This document shows positions 8,394 through 16,142 of a DNA stretch of 17,152 nt, piece after piece (within the stretch, counting starts at the first letter, position 1; each line of letters opens with the position of its first letter). Position numbers and translations under genes: made by a program. Source of the DNA: Gammaproteobacteria bacterium UBA4475 (GTDB taxonomy: Bacteria; Pseudomonadota; Gammaproteobacteria; Pseudomonadales; Azotimanducaceae); the NCBI GenBank assembly GCA_002389265.1, contig DGOD01000225.1:1982-19133 (forward strand), read 5' to 3'. The notes beneath the pieces were generated by a model. The model ran no database searches and was not told the origin of the DNA. It saw only the letters and a list, made by a program, of their open reading frames with translations.

Positions 8394-9251
8394 ATGTCCA
8401 ATTTCAAACAACAAGTAGCAGCCATTACTGGCGCTGGCTCAGGAATGGGTCGCGCCCTGGCTCAGGCATTGGCCCAGCAAGGCTGTCACCTCGCTATCGC
8501 TGACATCAACCAAAAAGGCCTGAGCGAAACTGTTAGCAGCATTACTGATCAAGCCGGCGACGTCAGCCCAGTCAAGCTCACAACTCATATCGTTGATGTC
8601 GCCGACCGCCAGGCCATGGTGCAATTTGCTGCCGATGTTGTTGAGGAGCACGGCAAGGTCAACATGATTTTCAACAACGCCGGTGTTACCGTCATCGATA
8701 GCGTCGAACACATGAGTGACGAAAATTTCGAGTGGTTAATGGGCATCAACTTTTGGGGCGTGGTGAATGGCACTCGGGCATTCTTACCTCATCTGAGTCA
8801 AACTGAGCCCTGCCATATCGTTAACACATCGAGTATTTTTGGCACCATCGCGGTACCCGGCCAATCTGCCTATAACGCCTCAAAATTTGCGGTCCGTGGC
8901 TTCACCTATGCGTTACGGATGGAATTGGCTGAAACTCATCCACTACTGGGTGTCAGTTGCGTTCAGCCGGGCGGCGTCAAAACCAACATTGTTAAAGACT
9001 CCCGTTATTTACCCAGCGACAACAGCGCGCCCACCAAAGAAGAAGTCAGCGCGAAGTTCGAAAGTCTAGCGGGCTTGACCTCAAGTCAGGCAGCCAACCA
9101 GATCCTGCGCGGCGTGAAAAAGAACAAAGCCCAAATCCTGGTGGGAAAAGACGCGTGGCTACTGGCACTACTTGAGCGGATACTACCGATCGGCTATATG
9201 CGCCTAGTCGCAAAGGGTTTTAGCCAACAGACCGCTAACGTCAAGCCTTAA
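8394..9251 (+). CDS. classical short-chain dehydrogenase/reductase (SDR)
   Basis: This 285-residue Rossmann-fold oxidoreductase has the cofactor motif TGAGSGMG (12-19), NNAG at 94-97, and the catalytic set Ser147, Tyr160 and Lys164 (YNASK). Asp37 at the end of strand beta2 favours NAD(H) over NADP(H). PGGVKT, after the active site, is also typical. The C-terminal extension (about 230-285) contains a hydrophobic stretch, WLLALLERILPIGYMRLVAK, that could associate with membranes or form the substrate lid. The ATG has AGGAAAG about six bases upstream. It starts 22 bases after selB and may be co-transcribed with it. The substrate cannot be told from the sequence, and a link to selenium is not implied. 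Confidence 0.85.
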   Translation: MSNFKQQVAAITGAGSGMGRALAQALAQQGCHLAIADINQKGLSETVSSITDQAGDVSPVKLTTHIVDVADRQAMVQFAADVVEEHGKVNMIFNNAGVTVIDSVEHMSDENFEWLMGINFWGVVNGTRAFLPHLSQTEPCHIVNTSSIFGTIAVPGQSAYNASKFAVRGFTYALRMELAETHPLLGVSCVQPGGVKTNIVKDSRYLPSDNSAPTKEEVSAKFESLAGLTSSQAANQILRGVKKNKAQILVGKDAWLLALLERILPIGYMRLVAKGFSQQTANVKP

Positions 9252-9288
9252 AAACCAGCTGGCTATCTGGAAAAGCAGATTCAGGCTT
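9243..9288. other. inverted repeat spanning two convergent stop codons
   Basis: AAGCCT at 9243-9248 pairs with AGGCTT at 9283-9288, with an inner CCAG/CTGG pair. The structure includes the SDR stop and touches the nudC stop in a 35-base convergent gap. It may act as a weak bidirectional terminator, but no clear T-run follows on either strand. Confidence 0.25.
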
Positions 9289-10135
9289 AACTCTCGATAG
9301 GTATACCGAGCCGAGTCAAGTAAGCATCGATCAACCATCGGGAAATCGCAACCTTACCGGGGATCATCGGCAGTTGCTGACAATCAAACCATTGGGCGTC
9401 AGCAATTTCCTCTTCCTGCAGAACAATATCGCCAGACTCGTATTCCGCATGAAAACCAAGCATCAAGGAATTCGGAAACGGCCACGGCTGACTACCATGA
9501 TACTCAAGGTTCGTGACGTTAACACCGACCTCTTCCTTGACCTCTCTGATCAACGTCTCTTCGATCGATTCGCCCGGTTCAACAAATCCAGCAAGGGTGC
9601 TGTACATGCCCTGGGGAAAACGCTGATTACGCGCGAGCAAAACCTCCCCTTGACGGTGAATCAGTACAATAATGGATGGCGATAATCGAGGATAGCTGTG
9701 GATTTTGCAGACCTCGCAGATCATCGCGCGATCCTGGCTATGCTCTATCGCTGCGAGACCGCAACGTCCACAAAATTGGTGCGATCGATACCAGTCAACA
9801 ATTTGAGCTGCGCGGCCAGCCAGACTGAAAGTCAGATTATCCGTATGCCCAAATAGGCTTCGTAATCCGCCAAAGGTCTCACCCTCGAGACCTGCAGTTT
9901 CAACGGCAAAACACGGCATATCTGCCATTCGACCCATATAGTGGACCTTACTGGCTGTTCCATTGAACTGAGCAGCCTCAGCATGCCCCATAGGTTGCCA
10001 CTGACCTGCCGTATCAAACCGCAGTAAAATATCACTGCCTTTGAAGACGAAATAGCAACCTGTTTGGTACGCTTCAGGGGCGATAACCTCGGAGACAAAA
10101 TCTGTCGCGGGTTCGGGCCAGACGAAAAGACTCAT
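9287..10135 (-). CDS. nudC: NADH pyrophosphatase / NAD-cap hydrolase NudC
   Basis: NudC is a Nudix hydrolase that cleaves NAD(H) to AMP plus NMN(H) and removes NAD caps from RNA 5' ends. The protein has 282 residues (E. coli 257). It carries a zinc ribbon with cysteines at 122, 125, 140 and 143, then the Nudix box from Gly183 to Gly204 (GFVEPGE...REVKEEVG). The NudC-specific motif SQPWPFP lies at 215-221. The frame is open ten codons further upstream, but the ATG at 10135 has AAGAGG seven bases before it and overlaps the dnaQ TGA as ATGA. It is therefore the last gene of the rnhA-dnaQ run and is translationally coupled to dnaQ. All catalytic residues expected of the family are visible. Confidence 0.95.
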   Translation of the reverse strand: MSLFVWPEPATDFVSEVIAPEAYQTGCYFVFKGSDILLRFDTAGQWQPMGHAEAAQFNGTASKVHYMGRMADMPCFAVETAGLEGETFGGLRSLFGHTDNLTFSLAGRAAQIVDWYRSHQFCGRCGLAAIEHSQDRAMICEVCKIHSYPRLSPSIIVLIHRQGEVLLARNQRFPQGMYSTLAGFVEPGESIEETLIREVKEEVGVNVTNLEYHGSQPWPFPNSLMLGFHAEYESGDIVLQEEEIADAQWFDCQQLPMIPGKVAISRWLIDAYLTRLGIPIES

Positions 10136-10857
10136 GAATTTACCTCTTGAATTATTTGTTGCCACACACAGTTGCCATTAGATGATTCTGCCAGCCCCTG
10201 CAGCTTTTCCTCATGACGTTTTAGCTCATCCAAACTGGCGTAGATAACCTTGAGTGGCTGACGATCTGCTGGTAATCGATGCCACTCTCCGTCAAGTCCG
10301 CTTGCATCAACCTCACTGTCTCCCAAACTCAAGGTCACTTGGCCACCGGTCATCAGCAAATAGACGTCAGCGAGAATCTCGGCATCCAATAAGGCACCAT
10401 GTAAATCGCGCTGAGAATTGTCAACCGTGTAACGCTTACACAATGCATCCAGATTATTTTTCTGTCCCGGATGCTTTTTCCTTGCCAGCGCTAAACTATC
10501 CACCACTGTACAATAGTCTGTAATGACACCCAGTTTAGGTGATAGGCGCCGCATCTCGTGATTGATAAAAGCCACGTCAAACGCCGCATTATGAATAATG
10601 AGTTCAGCACCTTTGACGAAATCAAGGAAGCTATCAAAAATATCAGCAAACAGTGGTTTATCGGCGAGGAACTCAGTGGTGATACCGTGCACCTCAAGCG
10701 CTCCGTCATCACTCTCCCGTTGCGGGTTCACGTATTGATGCAATTGCCTTTTGGTCAGCTTTCGATCAACGATCTCGACACAACCGATTTCCAGAATTCG
10801 ATGTCCGAGCTCAACCTCAAGTCCCGTGGTCTCTGTATCCAATACTACCTGGCGCAT
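10132..10857 (-). CDS. dnaQ: DNA polymerase III epsilon subunit (3'-5' proofreading exonuclease)
   Basis: The epsilon subunit proofreads replication errors within the Pol III core. The protein has 241 residues, close to E. coli's 243. Exo I is DTETTG (7-12, Asp7 and Glu9). Exo II is the HNAAFDVAF block (89-97, Asp94), and Exo III is HGALLDAE (153-160), with His153 and Asp158 catalytic. Just after the exonuclease domain, QVTLSL at 173-178 matches the position and pattern of the beta-clamp-binding hexapeptide of E. coli epsilon. The remaining C-terminal tail would bind the alpha subunit. The ATG at 10857 has GAGG five bases upstream. It lies 49 bases after rnhA on the same strand; in E. coli the two genes are divergent, while co-directional order is known in other gammaproteobacteria. 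Confidence 0.95.
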   Translation of the reverse strand: MRQVVLDTETTGLEVELGHRILEIGCVEIVDRKLTKRQLHQYVNPQRESDDGALEVHGITTEFLADKPLFADIFDSFLDFVKGAELIIHNAAFDVAFINHEMRRLSPKLGVITDYCTVVDSLALARKKHPGQKNNLDALCKRYTVDNSQRDLHGALLDAEILADVYLLMTGGQVTLSLGDSEVDASGLDGEWHRLPADRQPLKVIYASLDELKRHEEKLQGLAESSNGNCVWQQIIQEVNS

Positions 10858-10906
10858 CCCTACCTCAAATCAAGTGTTTAATACTGTATTCGTCTAATCC
10901 CGGCTC

Positions 10907-11341
10907 CTAAGGCAGATCATTAATGCCTTGATTCGCCAACTCGTCAGCTATTTCATTTTCGCGATGGCCGCTGTGGCCCTTTACCCAATGCCAATGAACT
11001 TCATGAACCGACACCAGCTTGTCGAGCTCTTGCCATAAATCTACATTTTTTACGGGCTGTCGATTCGATGTCCGCCACCCTTTCTGCTTCCAGCCGGCAA
11101 TCCACTCGGTAATGCCCTTACGGACGTACTGGGAATCTGTGGTCAAGTTGACCCGACTGGGCCTGCTGAGGGCTTCCAAACCCTTGATCGCTGCAGTTAA
11201 CTCCATCCGATTGTTAGTCGTCGCGGTCTCACCGCCCCAGAGATGCTTCTCGGTCTCGCCGTAGCGCAATAACACGCCCCATCCACCGGGCCCTGGATTA
11301 CCTCGACAGGCACCGTCAGTGAACATTTCCACCGTCGCCAT
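10907..11341 (-). CDS. rnhA: ribonuclease HI
   Basis: This 144-residue RNase HI cuts the RNA strand of RNA-DNA hybrids. The four acidic catalytic residues are visible at Asp9 ([16 protein letters not shown]), Glu47 (NNRMELTA), Asp69 (TTDSQYV) and Asp133 (ENEIADELA). His123 lies in the flexible loop VKGHSGH. The basic handle region ([17 protein letters not shown]) typical of the E. coli type is present. The gene starts three bases after the methyltransferase stop, with the likely ribosome binding site GCGGGA inside the end of that gene, so the two are coupled. Length is a little under the 155 of E. coli, mainly at the C-terminus. Confidence 0.96.
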   Translation of the reverse strand: MATVEMFTDGACRGNPGPGGWGVLLRYGETEKHLWGGETATTNNRMELTAAIKGLEALSRPSRVNLTTDSQYVRKGITEWIAGWKQKGWRTSNRQPVKNVDLWQELDKLVSVHEVHWHWVKGHSGHRENEIADELANQGINDLP

Positions 11342-11344
11342 TCG

Positions 11345-12133
11345 CTAATCCCGCTTATCTGGGGTTGAGTTCCGCCGAGCTACGCCCTGACTCACTGCCG
11401 GTCTGACCAAACGCAGGCGCCCGAATGCCCGCTCTCGCTGCCACAGGGGCTTAATCGGCGTCATACTACCTACTTGCTTGCTCGCGACAATTACATAGAT
11501 GGCGCCAAAAGGCCAGTTGGCATTCCGACTCAGGCCCTGACTGTAATCAGGGATCTCACCCGTATACCCATTCATGGGCAAACCATAGGTTGTGTACTGG
11601 GCGCGATCAATCTTAAAATTCAGCAGGGTCAGCCAATCCATCAGCCTGGCCGGCCGAATAAAGCGACCAAACCAGGGCGCTGTATTGCGCAGCTCACCAA
11701 TAGGCTTGTACGCACCCCACAAACTGATGGGATTGAAGCCAATGATCACTATATGACCAGAAGGTAACGCAATTCTTCCAGCCTCACGTAAAATCTGTTG
11801 CGGAGACTCATAAAAATCAAGAATATGATGCAGTAACACGACATCCACACTGTCGTTCGCAAAGGGGAGATTCGTCGCCTGGCCGATGAAAGGATTGTGG
11901 TCTTCAGCACGGACGCCCATGGCGAATTTATGCAAAATGGGGCTGGCGGAATACAAAGGTTTATTTTGCACGCTTAATTGCAACAGATCATAACCAAAAC
12001 AACCTGGCAGTACCTGATCGATGATGGCTTCTTCAGCAGCCAATACGTGGACGCCGAGCGGCGAATCAAACCATGACCTAAGATCGAGCAATGTTTTGTC
12101 AGAATCCAATCGCAATGCACCTCGACTCCACAT
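11345..12133 (-). CDS. class I SAM-dependent methyltransferase-like protein (rnhA-linked family)
   Basis: This 262-residue protein belongs to the methyltransferase-like family commonly found just before rnhA in gammaproteobacteria (YafS in E. coli). Residues 88-105 (NLPFANDSVDVVLLHHIL) are the typical acidic-loop and post-motif region of methyltransferase type 11 domains. GHIVIIGFNP, at about 126-135, fits strand beta5. The usual GxGxG motif I is missing; the corresponding segment reads GCFGYDLLQLS (44-54). SAM binding may therefore be altered. No target is known to me. The ATG at 12133 lacks a clear ribosome binding site, and an alternative start further in is possible. It is the first gene of the minus-strand run with rnhA, dnaQ and nudC, divergent from mltD. 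Confidence 0.8.
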   Translation of the reverse strand: MWSRGALRLDSDKTLLDLRSWFDSPLGVHVLAAEEAIIDQVLPGCFGYDLLQLSVQNKPLYSASPILHKFAMGVRAEDHNPFIGQATNLPFANDSVDVVLLHHILDFYESPQQILREAGRIALPSGHIVIIGFNPISLWGAYKPIGELRNTAPWFGRFIRPARLMDWLTLLNFKIDRAQYTTYGLPMNGYTGEIPDYSQGLSRNANWPFGAIYVIVASKQVGSMTPIKPLWQRERAFGRLRLVRPAVSQGVARRNSTPDKRD

Positions 12134-12179
12134 CTATTTTAGATGTTATTCAGCGTTAGTAGATCATCCACAATCAGAC

Positions 12180-12185
12180 TATAAT
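12180..12185 (+). promoter_or_regulatory. candidate -10 element for mltD
   Basis: A perfect TATAAT lies 50 bases before the mltD start in the 102-base divergent spacer. No good -35 hexamer is seen at 16-18 bases upstream, so the promoter is only tentative. The same spacer must also serve the divergent methyltransferase gene, whose start has no clear ribosome binding site. Confidence 0.4.
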
Positions 12186-12235
12186 CTTACCCTGCGTACT
12201 CCTACCGCCTGCAACATGAGATTAACAACATCTAC

Positions 12236-13978
12236 ATGAAGTATTTTTGCCAGTTTAGCACTATTATCGCGTTTATTGTCATGCTCGGCGCTTGCCAGGT
12301 CGTTGAATTTCCGCCTTATAACACTCAACCTGACCCTGTCGCCGCAGTCAGTGGCGCTGATCGTCTTGCTGAAGATTCTCCCCCCAAACTAACCCAAGAG
12401 ACACCTCCAGCCGCCAATGACATCGTATTGGCCGCTGCAATGCCGGGAGACGATGACGACCTGGATCCAGACTACTCTGCCAAGCAAATACTGGTTGAGG
12501 CCGAACCCACGGTGGATGCCGATAGCCTCCTCGTGGTCGAAACTGATCTCTGGCAACGTATACGGGATGGTTTCTCACTTGAACACCATCTGGATGAGGC
12601 CCGAGTCCAATCTGAACTGCGCTGGTATGCCAACCATCCGGATTACTTGAACCGAGTTGCCGTCCGCGCCAGTCGATACTTATTTCATATTGTCGAAGCA
12701 CTGGAGCAACGCCAGATGCCCATGGAAATGGCATTGCTACCCATCGTTGAGAGCGCATTCGACCCTTTCGCCTACTCTCACGGCCGGGCTTCGGGTCTCT
12801 GGCAGTTTATTCCTGCCACTGGTCGTACCTATGGCATGCAGGTGGATTATTGGCACGATGGACGGCGGGACGTCCGGGCTGCAACCACTGGCGCTATCAA
12901 CTACCTGGATCGACTACATAGCCGTCTCGATGACGACTGGCTCCTTGCTCTGGCAGCCTACAATTCAGGAGAGGGTAATGTCCGTTATTCCATGCGCAAA
13001 AACATTAAGGCTGGCAAGCCGCTAGATTTCTTCTCACTTGGACTCTTAAAAGAAACACGAGCCTACGTACCGCGACTGCTGGCCATCAGCGCCATCATCG
13101 CAGATCCAGCTAAATACAACGTTGAATTACTACCGATTGCTAATGAACCCTACTGGGAGATGGTCAATACAGGCTCACAATTGGACCTGTCTGTCGCAGC
13201 TGAAATCGCCGAAATTTCCATCGACGAACTTTATTTGCTTAACCCCGCATTTAACAAATGGTCAACTCACCCCGATGGCCCCCACGAACTGCTGGTACCA
13301 CGACAACAGGCAAAAACGTTTCGGGCTAACCTCGCGGCCTTGCCACTTGACCAACGGCTAAGCTGGCAGCGCCACAAGGTCAAGTCTGGCGAGTCTCTCG
13401 GCGTCATTGCCCAGAAATACAACACCTCCGTGGCCACCCTGCAACTGGCAAACAAGATCAAAGGCAACCTGATCCGTTCCGGTCAGTCGCTAATGATACC
13501 GGTCGCTCGCAGCTCCAGTGAAACCTATGAACTCAGTGCCAAGGAGCGGTTAAAATCTCGCCAGAACTACACGGAAAAGAAAATCGGCGTCGCACCCTCG
13601 CGTTATATCGTTCGCAACGGAGATTCCTTCTGGAAGATTGCCCAAACATTCAAAGTGTCTATGCGCGCTCTGGCGAAATGGAATGGTATGGCCACAACCG
13701 AGACACTGATGCCTGGCAAAGAGCTGGTGATTTTTTCTACTTTAACGCAACCGCCAGAAACGACTTTGGCAGCTCTGGCGAATTTACCGGCAAGCCAAGA
13801 GGTCATTCGAAAAGTCAACTATCGCGTCCGTCGGGGTGAATCGCTGGCTCGAATTGCGAGTAAATTCAATGTGCCGATCGAAAGTATCAAACAGTGGAAT
13901 GAGAAGCTGGGGCGAAAAAAGTATATTCAACCCGGCGATAGCGTCACCTTATACGTAGACGTTACACAAACAGAATAA
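12236..13978 (+). CDS. mltD: membrane-bound lytic murein transglycosylase D with three LysM repeats
   Basis: This 580-residue lipoprotein cleaves peptidoglycan glycan strands to form 1,6-anhydromuropeptides. The signal peptide ends at lipobox LGAC, with Cys20 lipidated. After an acidic linker (about 30-100) comes the transglycosylase domain, about 125-300. The catalytic Glu172 is in VESAFDP, followed by SGLWQFIPATGRTYGM (186-201) and AAYNSGEGNV (240-249). LysM repeats lie at about 380-423, 457-500 and 528-575, each starting with a Y/H-x-V-x-x-G-[ED]-S pattern, and anchor the enzyme to peptidoglycan. The ATG has no clear ribosome binding site. A seven-codon open frame at 12216-12239 ends in a TGA overlapping the ATG. 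In E. coli the neighbour is gloB; here it is absent. Confidence 0.95.
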   Translation: MKYFCQFSTIIAFIVMLGACQVVEFPPYNTQPDPVAAVSGADRLAEDSPPKLTQETPPAANDIVLAAAMPGDDDDLDPDYSAKQILVEAEPTVDADSLLVVETDLWQRIRDGFSLEHHLDEARVQSELRWYANHPDYLNRVAVRASRYLFHIVEALEQRQMPMEMALLPIVESAFDPFAYSHGRASGLWQFIPATGRTYGMQVDYWHDGRRDVRAATTGAINYLDRLHSRLDDDWLLALAAYNSGEGNVRYSMRKNIKAGKPLDFFSLGLLKETRAYVPRLLAISAIIADPAKYNVELLPIANEPYWEMVNTGSQLDLSVAAEIAEISIDELYLLNPAFNKWSTHPDGPHELLVPRQQAKTFRANLAALPLDQRLSWQRHKVKSGESLGVIAQKYNTSVATLQLANKIKGNLIRSGQSLMIPVARSSSETYELSAKERLKSRQNYTEKKIGVAPSRYIVRNGDSFWKIAQTFKVSMRALAKWNGMATTETLMPGKELVIFSTLTQPPETTLAALANLPASQEVIRKVNYRVRRGESLARIASKFNVPIESIKQWNEKLGRKKYIQPGDSVTLYVDVTQTE

Positions 13979-13984
13979 ACTGCC

Positions 13985-14001
13985 AAAGGCGCCCCGCCTT
14001 T
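13985..14001. other. hairpin just after mltD
   Basis: A 7-bp perfect stem (AAAGGCG / CGCCTTT) with a CCC loop begins six bases after the mltD stop codon. No T-run follows on the plus strand, so it is at best a weak terminator. GCCAAAG at 13982-13988 can also pair with CTTTGGC at 14032-14038, which would compete with it. Confidence 0.4.
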
Positions 14002-14037
14002 CCCTGTGCCGCCTTTCTCTCTGCCGCCTTGCTTTGG
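13993..14037. repeat. three imperfect 15-base tandem repeats
   Basis: Units at 13993-14007, 14008-14022 and 14023-14037 share the core CGCCTT, with pyrimidine-rich ends on the plus strand. Units 1 and 2 are closest. They lie in the 147-base gap between convergent mltD and ppiD and are not part of a visible gene. Confidence 0.55.
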
Positions 14038-14062
14038 CCGATGAGTGCCGGGGCTAAGACGT

Positions 14063-14104
14063 GCTGTTTGAGCTCTCGCTATACCCAAGAGAACTGCAAA
14101 CAGC
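14063..14104. other. long hairpin before the ppiD 3' end
   Basis: GCTGTTTG at 14063-14070 pairs perfectly with CAAACAGC at 14097-14104. The 26-base interior can extend the stem with AG/CT and CTCT/AGAG pairs separated by bulges. It lies 21 bases beyond the ppiD stop. No T-run follows on either strand, so a Rho-independent terminator is not supported; mRNA 3'-end protection is possible. Confidence 0.4.
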
Positions 14105-14125
14105 CCACGCCCTTCACTTCAGCTA

Positions 14126-16009
14126 TTAGTTAGACCGCTTAACCGTGGCATTCAATGCCAGGCCTTCACGCCAATCCAAAAAGTCACTGGCGCCTTGTTG
14201 TGATGCCAGTATCCGGCCTAGGCTCGCAACATTCTGCAGATCATCCTCGGCAGACTTGTTTTGGACATTGGTTACACTGACGATGGCCGCATCCCCGTCG
14301 CCCAGCAAGGTATAGCCAACCGACTTATTACCCGCTCTTGGCCGCGGTAAACTAAACGCATACCGACCGATATCAGCGGCCAGGTTGGGCTGATTACGTT
14401 GCGCTTTAGCAACCACAGACCAGACCAGATTAAACTGATCGGCCACATAGCGAGTACCAGAACCACTCTCAAGCATTGCGACAATCTCTTTAGATTGGGC
14501 TTCAGCCAGCACAACCGCTTTCTCCAGAGCGAGTCGTTCCCTAATCAAGTCAGTCACTTCCGCTAGCGCCTTCACTTCTTGAGGTTGATATTCCCTCAGT
14601 CGAAGCACTATGTGATGGTTCGGATCGATCTCGATTAAGCTACTGTTGTTACCCTCAAGCAATACGTCAGGACTAAAGGCCGCATTGGCTACAACTGATA
14701 TCGCAAGTAGTCCATCAACTGTATCACGGGCACTGGGCCCGGTAGATTCGATGCTTAAGCCTAGCTCTTCACTAATTTCGACAAGGTCCCTGGTTTCAAA
14801 TGCAAGCTCACTCATGCGAGCAGACTGTTGGACAAAAGCGTCTTCCGCTCGATTCTCCCGAAATGTAGCTTCAACGCGATCACGAACGTCAGCATACTCG
14901 GGGATTTTAGCCGCCTCAATATCAAGCACTTTGATCAGGTGAAACCCGAACTCGGTCCGGACTGGCGCAGACATTTCGTTAAGCCCGAGATCGTAAGCGA
15001 CGACTTCGAACTCTTCAACAAAAGTGCCCGGCGCATTAAAACCCAGATCACCGCCATTCTCAGCCGAACCTGTATCCGACGAATATTCTTTCGCAAGGCC
15101 AGCGAAATCTTCACCCGCGATGATGCGTTGATAAACCTCATTAATCCTGGTCTCGGCATCTGCTTCGGTAGACTGGTCATTAACCTCGACGAGTATATGT
15201 GCGACGCGACGACGCTCATCAGTCGCATAGAAGTCTTTGCTCTCCTCAAATAATGCTAATAAATCAGCTTCGCTCACTTCAACGGCGTCGATCAGATTGG
15301 CGCGTTTGAGTTCAACATAGTCAATGTCGACCGTTTCCGCGGTCATGAAGTCTGACGGATTAGCATCATAAAAGCTGACTATCTCAGCATCCGACACGTC
15401 CACTGAGTCTTTCATTTCGTCAACGTCGATACGCAGGAATGCCACATCGCGTGTTTGTTGCGCCAAACTACTGGTTCGCAGCACTTGAGGCTCAGTCAAA
15501 AACGCCGTACTACGAATACCTGTCGTCAATTGCTGTAAAGACTTGTCGCGGCGCATTTCTTCGCGATAGCTCAATGCTGAGTAACCTGCCCCGCCAATCA
15601 CCAATTGGAATTGTCCCGGGTCAAACACGCCTTCGACTTGAAAAATCGGAGTAGATACGATTTCCGCATCCAGTCGCTGATCGGAATATTGCAGCCCCAT
15701 AGACTCGCCGGCCAGAATCAAAAGCTTACGATCGATCAGGTTTTGTAAGACGTTCTGACGCAACTCGTCTTCGTCGATCTCAGCTGCGGGCGTATTTTGA
15801 GACAACAGCATACGGCGGCCGCGTTCGACGGCTATCTCCATTTCCTGTTGAGTAATGTCCTGCCCGTCAACCGTCGCGACTTTGGGCACCGGTGTGAGAA
15901 AGGTCGTAATCGACCCCATCCCAAACAAGGCGAAGACCACGATAATCAAACCGACGATAACTTTCGCGATCACGCCGTCTGATTTGTCTCTTAGATTCTG
16001 GATTGACAT
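14126..16009 (-). CDS. ppiD: periplasmic folding chaperone PpiD (SurA-like, parvulin domain)
   Basis: PpiD is an inner-membrane-anchored chaperone near the Sec translocon that assists proteins emerging into the periplasm. The protein has 627 residues (E. coli 623). A cytoplasmic N-terminus (MSIQNLRDKSDG) is followed by one membrane helix at about 13-38, then a SurA-like N-terminal chaperone region. The parvulin domain spans about 263-366 (RRVAHILVEV, FAGLAKEYSSDTGSAENGGDLG, FGFHLIKV). A second, degenerate folded part runs to the C-terminus. The frame is open 20 codons further upstream, but that would run through a terminator hairpin; the ATG at 16009 has GAGG six bases before it and the family N-terminus. 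It lies after lon and hupB, as in E. coli. Whether the parvulin domain is enzymatically active cannot be told. Confidence 0.93.
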   Translation of the reverse strand: MSIQNLRDKSDGVIAKVIVGLIIVVFALFGMGSITTFLTPVPKVATVDGQDITQQEMEIAVERGRRMLLSQNTPAAEIDEDELRQNVLQNLIDRKLLILAGESMGLQYSDQRLDAEIVSTPIFQVEGVFDPGQFQLVIGGAGYSALSYREEMRRDKSLQQLTTGIRSTAFLTEPQVLRTSSLAQQTRDVAFLRIDVDEMKDSVDVSDAEIVSFYDANPSDFMTAETVDIDYVELKRANLIDAVEVSEADLLALFEESKDFYATDERRRVAHILVEVNDQSTEADAETRINEVYQRIIAGEDFAGLAKEYSSDTGSAENGGDLGFNAPGTFVEEFEVVAYDLGLNEMSAPVRTEFGFHLIKVLDIEAAKIPEYADVRDRVEATFRENRAEDAFVQQSARMSELAFETRDLVEISEELGLSIESTGPSARDTVDGLLAISVVANAAFSPDVLLEGNNSSLIEIDPNHHIVLRLREYQPQEVKALAEVTDLIRERLALEKAVVLAEAQSKEIVAMLESGSGTRYVADQFNLVWSVVAKAQRNQPNLAADIGRYAFSLPRPRAGNKSVGYTLLGDGDAAIVSVTNVQNKSAEDDLQNVASLGRILASQQGASDFLDWREGLALNATVKRSN

Positions 16010-16022
16010 TCGATTCCTCATC

Positions 16023-16059
16023 AAATAATAAAAAATGGCGCATACTAGATGCGCCATTT
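16023..16059 (-). terminator. Rho-independent terminator T2 between hupB and ppiD
   Basis: An 11-bp perfect stem (AAATGGCGCAT / ATGCGCCATTT, at 16033-16043 and 16049-16059) has a 5-base loop. Read on the minus strand it is followed by TTTATTATTT, after stem-end T's, which is a strong terminator form. Its base lies 13 bases before the ppiD ribosome binding site, so it is inside or just before the ppiD leader. Confidence 0.85.
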
Positions 16060-16100
16060 GGAACAGCATTTGGTCTCATTTTAGCGCTAACCATTCATTG

Positions 16101-16142
16101 AAAAAATAGCTAACTCGACCAAATTTAACGACTTAGCTATTT
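16101..16142 (-). terminator. Rho-independent terminator T1 overlapping the hupB stop codon
   Basis: A 10-bp perfect stem (AAATAGCTAA at 16104-16113, TTAGCTATTT at 16133-16142) extends inward by three more pairs after a mismatch. On the minus strand it is followed by further T's (16101-16103), giving a run of six. The 5' arm contains the last two hupB codons and its TAA. The stem is A+T-rich, so it may be weaker than T2. Confidence 0.65.

Noticed and set aside
16010..16069. Longer ppiD from 16069
   Set aside because: It would be translated through the T2 terminator stem. The ATG at 16009 has GAGG at proper spacing and the usual PpiD N-terminus.
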